Origin: Peptoniphilaceae bacterium AM52-5BH
Lineage (GTDB): Bacteria; Bacillota; Clostridia; Tissierellales; Peptoniphilaceae
DNA length: 23,891 nucleotides
Assembly (NCBI GenBank): GCA_027669155.1
Contig: JAQEDR010000029.1
Span: 1 to 23,891 of the forward strand
Direction: 5' to 3'
Each line of letters begins with the position of its first letter. Position 1 is the stretch's first letter. Below are positions 7,227 through 15,177 of the stretch, piece by piece. The notes below the pieces were generated by a model, which saw nothing but the letters and a program-made list of their open reading frames with translations, was not told the DNA's origin and made no database searches. A program made the position numbers and the translations under genes.

Positions 7227-8000
7227 CTAAATCCTAATAGACTTAAAAAGCTCCTTGGTATAGTCTGCTCTTTCATCTTTTCCTATATCTTCTGTCTTGA
7301 AGAGATCTACCAATTTCCCATTGTAGAGGACCCCTATCCTATCTGATAAATAGGCTATTACATTAAGGTCGTGGGAGATGAAAAATGTAGTAAACTGGTG
7401 GATTTCCTGAAGTTCTTTGATAAGATTAAGGATTTGTGCCTGGATACTTACATCAAGGGCGCTTACTCCCTCATCTATTATAAGAAATTCAGGATCTATA
7501 AGAAGGGCTGCGGCTATGGCAATTCTCTGTTTCTGTCCTCCAGAAAGCCTACTTGGAAGATAATCAAGCACGTCACTTTCCATCTCGATTTCTTCAAGTA
7601 TTGCCCTGATTTTTTCCTCTCCTCCCTCATCATAGAGGTCGTGGATTTTAAGGATTTCTCTTAGGGAAAATCCTATGGTCTTTTTGGGATTAAGGGCTTG
7701 GTAGGGATTTTGGAAGACTACTTGGACATTTCTCCTGTAGTCTTTAAGCTCTGTTTTAGTGAATTTACTAATATCCTTATCCTTAAAGTAGATAGTTCCA
7801 CTAGTTTCCTTGACAAGCCTTAGGATAATATTTGACAGTGTCGTTTTACCAGATCCACTTTCTCCTACAAGGCCGAAGATTTCGCCCTTTTTTACATCAA
7901 AAGTAACATCATCTAGAGCGACTTTATCTTTTTTCCTAAAAAGCAAGGAGGAATCCTTGAAGATTTTTGTAATATGATCAATTCTTAAAATCTCATCCAT
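7227..8000 (-). CDS. Oligopeptide/dipeptide ABC transporter ATP-binding protein (DppF/OppF-like)
   Basis: Second ATPase of the peptide importer, about 257 residues, cytosolic face of the membrane. Walker A GESGSGKTT (46-54), Q-loop FQNP (96-99), signature LSGGQKQR (152-159), Walker B ending I-I-D-E (174-177) and switch H210 are all present. The residue after the catalytic glutamate is glycine (D-E-G-V-S-A-L-D) instead of the usual proline. The C-terminus stops soon after the H-x-Y-T-like segment (ADYTKELF), shorter than most OppF proteins. I chose ATG at 8000: GGAGGA lies at optimal distance inside the preceding gene and the two genes overlap by 8 bases, so translation is probably coupled. 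Another in-frame ATG at 8012 overlaps that ribosome site and is less likely. Confidence 0.92.
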   Translation of the reverse strand: MDEILRIDHITKIFKDSSLLFRKKDKVALDDVTFDVKKGEIFGLVGESGSGKTTLSNIILRLVKETSGTIYFKDKDISKFTKTELKDYRRNVQVVFQNPYQALNPKKTIGFSLREILKIHDLYDEGGEEKIRAILEEIEMESDVLDYLPSRLSGGQKQRIAIAAALLIDPEFLIIDEGVSALDVSIQAQILNLIKELQEIHQFTTFFISHDLNVIAYLSDRIGVLYNGKLVDLFKTEDIGKDERADYTKELFKSIRI

Positions 8001-8964
8001 TATTTCCTCCATAAAGATGGCAATTTACCTCGTGGTCTCCTTCTCTCGTAGTCTCCGGGAAAGTCTTCCTACAAATATCCATAACATGGTCACACCTATC
8101 GGCGAAAGGACAGCCTGTATTGGGCCTATTTTTAAGGTCTGGGACGTGGCCTCTGATATTGTAGAGCTTCTCTCCCCTTTTCTTAAAGTTTGGCACAGCC
8201 TTTAGGAGGGCCTTGGTGTAAGGATGGAGGGGCTTTGCTATTACATCGCGTGTCTTCCCTCTTTCGACAATCCTTCCTGCATACATTATCATTACAGTCT
8301 TTGAGATTCGCTCGATTAGATTAAGGTCGTGGCTGATAAAGACTATTGCTCCCTTATAGATCCTAGAAATATCTTTGAAGAGATCTATAATCTGAGCTTG
8401 GACCTTGGCATCAAGGGCTGTAGTTGGCTCATCTGCTATAAGGACGTTGGGATTTGCTATAAGGCTCATGGCTATGATTATCCTTTGCTGCATTCCTCCA
8501 GAAAGCTCGTGGGGATACTTATCATAGAGACTTCCTACATCTCTTAGCCCACATTTTTCCATAGTTTCTAGGACTAGTTTTTTTCTTTTTTCCTTATCAA
8601 AATCATAGTGGATCTTTAGGACTTCTTCGATTTGCTTGCCTACCTTCATCAAGGGATTTAGGGCAGATCCTGGCTCTTGGAAGACTGTAGCTATATTACG
8701 TGACCTGTATTTCTTCCACTCCTTATCACTTAAGCCCAAAACTTCTATATCTCTAAGCTTAACTGAACCTGACCTAACAAGGGCTGCCTGGGCCTGGATT
8801 CCTAGAATAGTTTGGGTAGCTACAGTCTTTCCGCAACCACTTTCTCCTACAAGGCCCACGAAGTCATTTTCATGAAGATCAAAGGATAGGTGATTTACTG
8901 CGTTCTTGTCCCCATTTTCTGTGGGAAAGGCTACCGTAAGGTCTTTTACTTCTAATAATTTCAT
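7993..8964 (-). CDS. Oligopeptide/dipeptide ABC transporter ATP-binding protein (DppD/OppD-like)
   Basis: First ATPase of the peptide importer, 323 residues. Walker A GESGCGKT (40-47), signature LSGGMQQR (154-161), Walker B with DEP (178-180) and switch histidine H212 are intact. A full oligopeptide-type C-terminal extension follows, with P-L-H-P-Y-T-K-A-L-L and four cysteines in C-x5-C-x6-C-x16-C spacing (285, 291, 298, 315). Cysteines of this kind hold an iron-sulphur cluster in some characterised DppD proteins; that is family knowledge, not shown here. Its start overlaps the upstream permease gene by ATGA, and its last codons carry the ribosome site of the downstream ATPase gene. Confidence 0.93.
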   Translation of the reverse strand: MKLLEVKDLTVAFPTENGDKNAVNHLSFDLHENDFVGLVGESGCGKTVATQTILGIQAQAALVRSGSVKLRDIEVLGLSDKEWKKYRSRNIATVFQEPGSALNPLMKVGKQIEEVLKIHYDFDKEKRKKLVLETMEKCGLRDVGSLYDKYPHELSGGMQQRIIIAMSLIANPNVLIADEPTTALDAKVQAQIIDLFKDISRIYKGAIVFISHDLNLIERISKTVMIMYAGRIVERGKTRDVIAKPLHPYTKALLKAVPNFKKRGEKLYNIRGHVPDLKNRPNTGCPFADRCDHVMDICRKTFPETTREGDHEVNCHLYGGNNG

Positions 8965-9779
8965 CTTTCTGCCTTCTCCTTTAATCTTTCATTTCTAAAC
9001 TTCTCTCCGTAAAGGGTAAAGCCTAAGACTAAGAGGCTTAGACAAACTCCTGTCGCTATAAAATAATATGGAGCCTGGTTAAAATAAATTTGGCTCTCCT
9101 TTAGCATCCTTCCCCAAGAAGGGTCTGGTGGTCTAACTCCAAGACCAAGATAGGACAAGCCACTTTCTGCAAGGATCGCTTGGGAGATAGAAAGGACTAT
9201 AGCAACCATAACTTGATTTTTGATATTAGGCATGATGTGATTTATCGCTATATAGACAGTCCCTCCTCCCTTGACCACGGCTGATTTTACGTACTGGGCA
9301 TTTTTAACTTGAAGAAAGCCACTTCTTACAACTCTTGCAAAATATGGAATCGACATGATTCCTATAGCAAAAATTGTATTGATTAGGCCTGATCCAAAAA
9401 CAGATACCAGCATCATGGCAAAAAGGATTCCAGGAAAGGCCATAAGGGAATCTATAAAACGCATGAGGATCTCGTCAACTCTTCCACCAAAATAACCTGC
9501 ACAAGCTCCTATTATAGAGCCTAGGATTAGGGCAAGGCCAACTGTCCCAAAGGATAAGACTATGGCATACTTACTTCCTTCCATAAGTCTTGATAGGATG
9601 TCTCTTCCCATATTATCAGTCCCAAAGGGATGGGCTAGGCTTGGAGATAAAAGTTTCTGGCTAGTCTCTATGGCATTTGGATCATAGGGAGTCCAAAATA
9701 TAGAAACGACAAAGACTAAAAAGTAGAAGCCTATGATAAATTTTCCTATATTTATTGCTATTTTATTATTTTTTATCAT
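8961..9779 (-). CDS. Peptide ABC transporter permease (DppC/OppC-like)
   Basis: Membrane-spanning permease of 272 residues, family length. It has an N-terminal helix (about 9-29), the P-F-G-T-D-N-M-G-R-D-I-L-S-R segment typical of OppC/DppC, and several further helices. The cytoplasmic coupling loop is near G-G-G-T-V-Y-I-A-I-N-H-I-M-P-N, the EAA-type motif that contacts the ATPases. A conserved S-Y-L-G-L-G-V-R-P-P-D-P-S-W-G motif follows. It forms a heterodimer with the neighbouring DppB-like permease. Start and stop overlap both neighbours by ATGA, which indicates tight cotranslation within the operon. Confidence 0.93.
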   Translation of the reverse strand: MIKNNKIAINIGKFIIGFYFLVFVVSIFWTPYDPNAIETSQKLLSPSLAHPFGTDNMGRDILSRLMEGSKYAIVLSFGTVGLALILGSIIGACAGYFGGRVDEILMRFIDSLMAFPGILFAMMLVSVFGSGLINTIFAIGIMSIPYFARVVRSGFLQVKNAQYVKSAVVKGGGTVYIAINHIMPNIKNQVMVAIVLSISQAILAESGLSYLGLGVRPPDPSWGRMLKESQIYFNQAPYYFIATGVCLSLLVLGFTLYGEKFRNERLKEKAER

Positions 9780-10723
9780 TTTCCACCTCTTATTCTAGGA
9801 TCGATTAGACCGTAGGCTATGTCTATGATGAAGTTAATGAAAATTACCAAAAAGGCTACAGCTATTACGACCGATTGGATCAAAGGAAAGTCCCTCGATG
9901 AGATAGATGCAACTATCAAAGAACCGATTCCTGGTAGGGCGAAAACATTTTCTATAATCAAAGACCCACCCACACTTGATGTAAGGCTCATTCCTATGAC
10001 TGTAATTACTGGTATTAGGGCGTTTTTAAGGACGTGTTTGTATAGAATTTCCTTAAGGGTCATCCCCTTCATCCTTGCTGTCCTTACATAGTCCTTGTTG
10101 ATTTCATCAAGGATTGCCGCCTGCATGTATCTTATAATGGTTGCTATATTAGGTATCGCTATGGCAAGGGATGGCAGAAAGAAGCTCTTAAGTCTCTCAA
10201 GAAATCCTCCAGCCATGGCATTGTAGGATAGGGTGTTAAATATATTAAGCTTTACTGCAAATACATAAATTAGCAAAAAGGCCAACCAAAATGATGGTAT
10301 GGAAATACCAAGCTGGGTTATGGCCGTGATGATTGATGAATACCACTTATCAGACTTCAAGGTGATTTGAATTGAAAGTGGGATTGCTATTATTATCGAT
10401 AGGATTAGAGAGTAAAGGGTTAAGGTTAGGGTCACTGGAAGCTTTCTTAAAAAAAGTGTGCTTACAGGCATCCTGTACTTAAGGCTTTCTCCCATATCTA
10501 ATCTCAAAAGCCCTCCTATCCAAGTTATATATCTTTGAAACATTGACTTATCAAGCCCAAGCTCTCTTTCGAGAGCTTTTATTTGGGCTGGATCTGCCTC
10601 AGTTCCTAGTATAATTTCTGCAGGATTGCCTGGAATTATTTGAAATACTAGAAATATTAGGACAGATACAAAAAACAAAGTCAATATTATAGACAAGAGC
10701 TTTTTAACAATTGCTTTAGTCAT
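9776..10723 (-). CDS. Peptide ABC transporter permease (DppB/OppB-like)
   Basis: Permease of 315 residues, normal length for DppB/OppB. The N-terminal helix is followed by I-P-G-N-P-A-E and the L-G-L-D-K-S-M-F-Q-R-Y segment that mark this subfamily. About six hydrophobic helices follow, with the coupling loop R-M-K-G-M-T-L-K-E-I-L-Y-K-H-V-L-K-N-A. The C-terminal Y-G-L-I-D-P-R-I-R motif is also typical. Its ATG overlaps the last 8 bases of the substrate-binding protein gene (shared ATGACTAA), and its end overlaps the next permease by 4 bases. Confidence 0.93.
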   Translation of the reverse strand: MTKAIVKKLLSIILTLFFVSVLIFLVFQIIPGNPAEIILGTEADPAQIKALERELGLDKSMFQRYITWIGGLLRLDMGESLKYRMPVSTLFLRKLPVTLTLTLYSLILSIIIAIPLSIQITLKSDKWYSSIITAITQLGISIPSFWLAFLLIYVFAVKLNIFNTLSYNAMAGGFLERLKSFFLPSLAIAIPNIATIIRYMQAAILDEINKDYVRTARMKGMTLKEILYKHVLKNALIPVITVIGMSLTSSVGGSLIIENVFALPGIGSLIVASISSRDFPLIQSVVIAVAFLVIFINFIIDIAYGLIDPRIRGGK

Positions 10724-12227
10724 TTTTCTTTTCTATATCCTCTAGATTAATCTTTTGTACTGGGTAGGACTTAAGTCCTGTAAGGTCCTTGTTTAGGGCT
10801 TGGTTGTTGTCAGGGTCTGTTAAATAAACTGATCCTGCATCTTCTGCCATAAATTCTTGGGCAGCCTTTACATTTTGGATTATCTCTTCCTTAGTATCTG
10901 CACTTTGAGCAGCTTCGATAGCTTCGTCATAGGCTTCGGACTTGTAGTTGATAAAGTTTTTGTCATTAGTAGATACATATCTATCGATTACTCTGATTGG
11001 ATCAACATAACCTACAAAGCCTGATACTGTAGCCTCATAGTCCTTGTCCTTGTATACCTTGCTGAGCCAAGTAGAAAATTCGATTGGGTCAAGAGTCACT
11101 TCAATTCCAACCTTGCCTAGTTGGGCTTGGATTAATTCTGCTGTGTCCATATGGTATTTGTAATCACTTGGCACAGTTAGTTTTACAGCAAAACCATTCT
11201 CAAGGCCAGCTTCTTTTAAGAGTTCCTTGGCCTTTTCTGGATTGTAAGGATATTTTTCTTCCATATCGTTGTAGTATTCCTTAAGGGCTGGGGAGAAGTT
11301 TGATACGAGCTTGCTCGCCTTACCACCTGCTGCTGTGTTTATAATTTCGTCCTTATCGATGGCATAGGCTACAGCTTGTCTTACCCTTATATCATCGAAA
11401 GGCTTAACATCGTTATTAAGACCTAGGACTTGAACTAAGTTTTGTGGGAAGGAATGGATATCGCAAGTTTCTTCTATTTGGCTTAGCTCATCATTGGTTA
11501 GTCCTGTAGCAAGGTCAACGTCCTTGTTGTTTAGGGCCATGATTAGGGTTTGTCTGTCGGCAATTCTTAGAATTTCTACATCAGAAAACTTCGCAACGTG
11601 GTCTTTTCTGTGATAGTCGTCAAATCTTTTTAGCTTCATTCCCTCACCTGGAGTGTAGGAAACAAACTCGAAAGGACCAGTTCCAATTGGATTTGTTTGA
11701 TTGTCGGCGTAGTCTTTTTGGACTATTGGTTGGGTATTGAGGTAGATAAAGGAATTAGATTTTTCCTTTAGTTTGATCTTGATTTCTGTAGGAGATACTA
11801 CTTCCATTGACTCTATTTGGGCAAACTTGGAAGACTTTGGCTCTCCACTGGTTAGTCCTGCTAGGATATCGTAGGTGTAGTAGACATCATCAGCAGAAAA
11901 GTCCTTATCATTGTGGAATTTGACCCCTTCTTTTAATTTGAAATCATAAGTAAGGCCATCTTCACTTATCTCGTAAGACTCGCAAAGGTCAGGAACTAAA
12001 TTTCCATCCTCATCCACATCGAAGAGTCCATCGAAAACTTGATCCATGATAGTTTTGGTATCTCCTGCAGTAGCATTGAAAGGATCGAGCGAATCGATTT
12101 CAGTATACATGGCTACTTTAAGTGGCTTGTCATTAGTTTCGGTATTTTCCTTCTTATCCGCATTGCCGCAGGAAGTAAGCAGAAGTCCTGCTAGGGCAAG
12201 GCTTACGAATATGTTTCTCTTTTTCAT
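10716..12227 (-). CDS. Peptide ABC transporter substrate-binding lipoprotein (DppA/OppA-like, SBP family 5)
   Basis: Extracytoplasmic receptor of 503 residues. The N-terminus has positive charges, a hydrophobic stretch and a lipobox ending L-T-S-C with Cys20, followed by an Asn/Lys/Glu-rich linker, so it is lipid-anchored on the outer face of the membrane. The mature part shows family 5 hallmarks: D-S-L-D-P-F near the start, D-G-L-T-Y-D-F-K-L-K-E-G-V-K-F-H, the S-A-D-D-V region, P-I-G-T-G-P-F-E-F and V-R-Q-A-V-A-Y-A-I-D-K. The family binds peptides but some members bind nickel or other ligands; the four peptide-type partners favour peptides. First gene of the operon; AGGAGG before the ATG, with a long leader between promoter and start. 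Confidence 0.92.
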   Translation of the reverse strand: MKKRNIFVSLALAGLLLTSCGNADKKENTETNDKPLKVAMYTEIDSLDPFNATAGDTKTIMDQVFDGLFDVDEDGNLVPDLCESYEISEDGLTYDFKLKEGVKFHNDKDFSADDVYYTYDILAGLTSGEPKSSKFAQIESMEVVSPTEIKIKLKEKSNSFIYLNTQPIVQKDYADNQTNPIGTGPFEFVSYTPGEGMKLKRFDDYHRKDHVAKFSDVEILRIADRQTLIMALNNKDVDLATGLTNDELSQIEETCDIHSFPQNLVQVLGLNNDVKPFDDIRVRQAVAYAIDKDEIINTAAGGKASKLVSNFSPALKEYYNDMEEKYPYNPEKAKELLKEAGLENGFAVKLTVPSDYKYHMDTAELIQAQLGKVGIEVTLDPIEFSTWLSKVYKDKDYEATVSGFVGYVDPIRVIDRYVSTNDKNFINYKSEAYDEAIEAAQSADTKEEIIQNVKAAQEFMAEDAGSVYLTDPDNNQALNKDLTGLKSYPVQKINLEDIEKKND

Positions 12228-12253
12228 AATTCCTCCTAGAATTTTCTCTGTGT

Positions 12254-12359
12254 TGGCAAATCCCCTCCATTAATAATCCTACAGACTAATCCAGACAAAT
12301 ATTTCTTTTAGCCATAAATTCAGCTAGATTTTAGGATTTAATTAATTAAAATTTTGCCA
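12254..12359 (-). promoter_or_regulatory. Possible structured 5' leader of the peptide ABC operon
   Basis: The leader between the predicted start (about 12379) and the ATG at 12227 is about 150 nt. On the minus strand TGGCAAA (12353-12359) can pair with TTTGCCA (12254-12260). Nested inside, AATCCTA (12332-12338) can pair with TAGGATT (12275-12281), and a small TAGC/GCTA hairpin lies further in. No known riboswitch class was recognised. The arrangement could be chance in AT-rich DNA. Confidence 0.35.
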
Positions 12360-12385
12360 GCATCCATCCAACATTCTTTACTACT

Positions 12386-12414
12386 ATTCTAACAAATAGT
12401 TAAATTTATAACAA
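12386..12414 (-). promoter_or_regulatory. Probable promoter of the peptide ABC operon
   Basis: On the minus strand TTGTTA (12409-12414) and TAGAAT (12386-12391) are separated by exactly 17 bases. It lies just beyond the terminator of the upstream gene and is the only good sigma-A-like match I found between 12228 and 12425. Confidence 0.6.
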
Positions 12415-12425
12415 GAATTCTTTTC

Positions 12426-12455
12426 AAAAAAGAATGGACCGCTATAGGCCCACTC
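12426..12455 (-). terminator. Terminator after the thiamine-binding-family gene
   Basis: On the minus strand GAGTGGGCC and GGTCCATTC form a nine-pair stem (two wobbles) with a 6-base loop, followed by six T (12426-12431). It sits directly behind the stop at 12459 and isolates the aminopeptidase unit from the peptide operon. Confidence 0.85.
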
Positions 12456-12458
12456 CTC

Positions 12459-12755
12459 TTATAATTTATCCTCTACTGATTTTATTTTTTGCTCCATAGA
12501 AGCCTTCTTATCTCTCCTATCATCCATCTTGATTACAGAATAAACCCTATCACATCCCTTATCAAAAACAGATTCTTGCATCTTTCTGATGACTTCAAGG
12601 GCCTTGTCGGCATCTGCCTCTATTACTGTGCCCATTGGGTTTAGTTTGTATTTTACCCCTTCTGCCATAAGGATTTTTTCTGCTTCTGCTACATATTTGC
12701 TTACTGATGTTTCCTTTGTGCCTATTGGTATTAGGCAAACTTCTACTACTGCCAT
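12459..12755 (-). CDS. MTH1187/YqgV family thiamine-binding protein
   Basis: Small cytosolic protein of 98 residues matching the thiamine-binding MTH1187 family (former DUF77): starts V-V-E-V-C-L-I-P-I-G-T, has the central Y-K-L-N-P-M-G-T-V-I-E and a second ferredoxin-like half ending in a charged helix. Structures of relatives bind thiamine or thiamine phosphate, but the physiological role is poorly known. The ATG follows immediately after the TAA of the aminopeptidase gene, and its GAGGAGG ribosome site lies inside that gene's last codons, so the two are translationally coupled. No thiamine pathway gene is nearby, so the link to the peptidase is unexplained. Confidence 0.85.
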   Translation of the reverse strand: MAVVEVCLIPIGTKETSVSKYVAEAEKILMAEGVKYKLNPMGTVIEADADKALEVIRKMQESVFDKGCDRVYSVIKMDDRRDKKASMEQKIKSVEDKL

Positions 12756-14030
12756 TTAGTCCTCCTCGTAAAATCTCTTGTATATTTGATAAGCCTGGTA
12801 GTGGTCCTCGACTCCTCCAAGCTCTCTTATAGAATGCATGGCAAGAATTGGCTCGCCTACATCTATACTCTTAATTCCTAAAGTTCCTGCTGCTATTGGC
12901 CCGATGGTTGAACCTCCCTGCTTGTCATTTCTATTATGGAAAGTTTGGATATTAACTCCTAAATCCCTTGCGATTTTGATAATCCTTGCCTTAGTCTCTA
13001 TACTTGAGGTGTAGGCTCCATTTGCCGCAATCTTAATTACAAGACCCTCATTCATCCTTACCTCGTTGGTAGGATCAGAAAATTGGGCGAAGTTTGGGTG
13101 GATGGCGTGGGCTTGGTCGGCACTTATAAGGTAAGAATTGTCGATCGCTATATAATAATCTTCCTCTGTCAATCCTGTCGCAAGGATTAGTCTATTTAGG
13201 CAATCCTTAAGGAAGGGAGAAAAGGCTCCGGTCCTAGTCCTTGATCCAATCTCCTCGCTATCATTTAGGATAAGGCAATTAGTCTTTGTACTTTCACTAT
13301 CCACAAAGGCCATAAGACTTGCATGAACGGATCCTAGATTGTCGATTCTTCCTATCTGATACATATCATTTATAAGGGAACCCTTTTGCCTATCGTAGAG
13401 GGCAAGGTCGTAGTCTATTATATCGCACGCCTCAACTTCTAGCTCATCTGCCAAAAGATTTTGGATAAAGCCATCTGCTTCAGCTTTTTCCTTAATAGTC
13501 TTAACCAAAGGATAGAGATTGTCCTGAGGATTGATTGCAAAGTCCTTGTTCACAGTCCTATTCATGTGGATTGCAGCATTGGGAATTGTAAGAAGGTCTC
13601 TATCGATATTAATAAGACTTGAACTAAGCCTACCGTCTTTTTCATAGACAACTTTACCCGCAAGAGATAGGGTCCTATCAAGCCATGTAGAATAAATCAT
13701 TCCTCCATATGCTTCTACATTTAGCTTTATATAGCCATGAGCCCCGATTTCCGCCTTGGATTTTAACTTAAAGGTAGGAGATTCGGTGTGAGATCCAATA
13801 ATATCGAATCCTTCTCTTAAATCTTCTCCCAAATCTACAGCAAAAAGAGCCGTCCCATCACGGACTACAAAGTACTTTCCTGATGGACGGATCTCCCATT
13901 TCTCATTTTCCTTAAGCTCGACAAAGCCCTTTTCTCTTAAAACATCTGCCGCGTTTTTTACAGCGTAATAAGAAACTGGACTTTCGTCTATAAATTTTAT
14001 TAAATCTTTACTAAATTCTAAACTCTTCAT
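12756..14030 (-). CDS. M18 family aminopeptidase
   Basis: Cytosolic zinc aminopeptidase of 424 residues, usual for bacterial M18 enzymes, removing N-terminal (often acidic or hydrophobic) residues from peptides. Seen motifs: N-terminal E-S-P-V-S-Y-Y-A-V, metal histidine in G-S-H-T-E-S-P (H81), bridging aspartate in G-R-I-D-N-L-G-S (D230), catalytic glutamates in N-D-S-E-E-I-G-S (259-260), the Q-A-H-A-I-H-P-N-F segment (306-314) and the last ligand histidine in A-M-H-S-I-R-E (H399). All catalytic positions are intact. It probably degrades peptides brought in by the neighbouring ABC system (inference). The ATG has no good ribosome site; upstream TATGAT ends six bases before it, so a leaderless message is possible. 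GAAGGAAAG lies too far upstream. Confidence 0.92.
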   Translation of the reverse strand: MKSLEFSKDLIKFIDESPVSYYAVKNAADVLREKGFVELKENEKWEIRPSGKYFVVRDGTALFAVDLGEDLREGFDIIGSHTESPTFKLKSKAEIGAHGYIKLNVEAYGGMIYSTWLDRTLSLAGKVVYEKDGRLSSSLINIDRDLLTIPNAAIHMNRTVNKDFAINPQDNLYPLVKTIKEKAEADGFIQNLLADELEVEACDIIDYDLALYDRQKGSLINDMYQIGRIDNLGSVHASLMAFVDSESTKTNCLILNDSEEIGSRTRTGAFSPFLKDCLNRLILATGLTEEDYYIAIDNSYLISADQAHAIHPNFAQFSDPTNEVRMNEGLVIKIAANGAYTSSIETKARIIKIARDLGVNIQTFHNRNDKQGGSTIGPIAAGTLGIKSIDVGEPILAMHSIRELGGVEDHYQAYQIYKRFYEED

Positions 14031-14099
14031 ACTTATATCATACCCAAAAATATCTTTCCTTCATTTGTAGATAAGATAAGCTTGGTAATTGTAATAATT

Positions 14100-15038
14100 T
14101 TAGTATTTTTCTAGGAAAGTTGATATAAGATTCTTAAAGCCTTCGGGGTCTTTCTTTGAAAACTCGCAGTGGCCGAAGTCTTCTCCTGTATAGATTTCTT
14201 TCTTGCTTGATTTTATAGACTCATAGACCTCCCTGCCCATATGATAAGGGGTCATAGTATCGACCTTTGAATTTATTACAAGGACAGGGCTTGTAATATC
14301 TGCCTGTCTTGCCCACTTAGTAGAGTCGATATCTTCTAGGCTAAAGCCAAGTTTCATCTTTAGGAAGATATTTCCCATAAATCTCATAAAACTTTGTGGC
14401 ACATTTTGCTCTTTCTCAACTTTTGCCAAGACCTTATCTACCATTTCTCTACTATCTCCCAGAGGGCAGTCCAGGATTAGGTAGTCAATATTTGAACTAT
14501 CCCTACTAGCAGCAATAATACTAGTCGCTCCTCCGTAGGATTCGCCATAAAGGATTATTTTAGAATCTGGATAATCCTGTTTTATATAATCAATCGCATC
14601 CAAACAATCGAAAGATTCAAGGACCCCAAAAGTATTGTAGGGGAGAAGATTCTCTCCAGAATTTCTCTGATCATAGATTAAAAGGGAGTAGCCTAAATCA
14701 TAAAAAATCTGTCCTTGACTATAAAGTGAATACTTAGTCCCTCCCATCCCATGGACCATGACGCAAACGTCCTTAGAGTCTGGATTCTTCACAAAAATAG
14801 CAGGAATATCGTGCTTATCTTTGCTTGATTTTATCTTAATTTCTTCTATATCTTTTCCTCTAGCAAAATCCTCGTACTTAGCCCTGTAAAGATTAATATT
14901 TTCTAAAGTGTCCTCTCTGGATTCGATATTGGTCATCCCATCAAAGGTCGCCTTGCCAATAAAGATAGAAAAAGCGAGAAAAAGAATTACGATAATAGAT
15001 ACGATTATTTCAAGCCCAATCTTAAGTTTCCTATTCAT
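14100..15038 (-). CDS. Membrane-anchored alpha/beta hydrolase
   Basis: Protein of 312 residues with one N-terminal transmembrane helix (about 8-27), which should place the catalytic domain outside the membrane. The hydrolase domain shows an oxyanion-hole H-G-M-G-G (96-100), the nucleophile elbow G-E-S-Y-G-G with Ser167, a late Asp in I-N-S-K-V-D (D260) and His in D-F-G-H (H290), a complete Ser-Asp-His triad. It resembles the 'alpha/beta hydrolase / BAAT-like esterase' proteins common in Firmicutes; the substrate is unknown (ester, lipid or peptide possible). ATG at 15038 with AAGGAGG. A -10-like TATAAT lies at 15067-15072 on the minus strand. It may be cotranscribed with the M18 gene 69 bases downstream, as I see no terminator between. 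Confidence 0.85.
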   Translation of the reverse strand: MNRKLKIGLEIIVSIIVILFLAFSIFIGKATFDGMTNIESREDTLENINLYRAKYEDFARGKDIEEIKIKSSKDKHDIPAIFVKNPDSKDVCVMVHGMGGTKYSLYSQGQIFYDLGYSLLIYDQRNSGENLLPYNTFGVLESFDCLDAIDYIKQDYPDSKIILYGESYGGATSIIAASRDSSNIDYLILDCPLGDSREMVDKVLAKVEKEQNVPQSFMRFMGNIFLKMKLGFSLEDIDSTKWARQADITSPVLVINSKVDTMTPYHMGREVYESIKSSKKEIYTGEDFGHCEFSKKDPEGFKNLISTFLEKY

Positions 15039-15143
15039 AAGCCCCTCCTTAACATTTCTTACATATATTATAAGATATTTTGACCTAGATTAGAATATAC
15101 AGGAAAACATTTTACATAATCTTTACAAATAGATTAGAGCTAT

Positions 15144-15171
15144 AAAAAAACACCTCCCAAAGGAGATGTTT
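15144..15171 (-). terminator. Terminator of the fructose operon
   Basis: On the minus strand a 10-pair stem (AAACATCTCC with GGAGGTGTTT, one G-U wobble) and a 4-base loop are followed by a T run. It lies 7 bases past the fruA stop. Confidence 0.9.
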
Positions 15172-15177
15172 TGTTTA

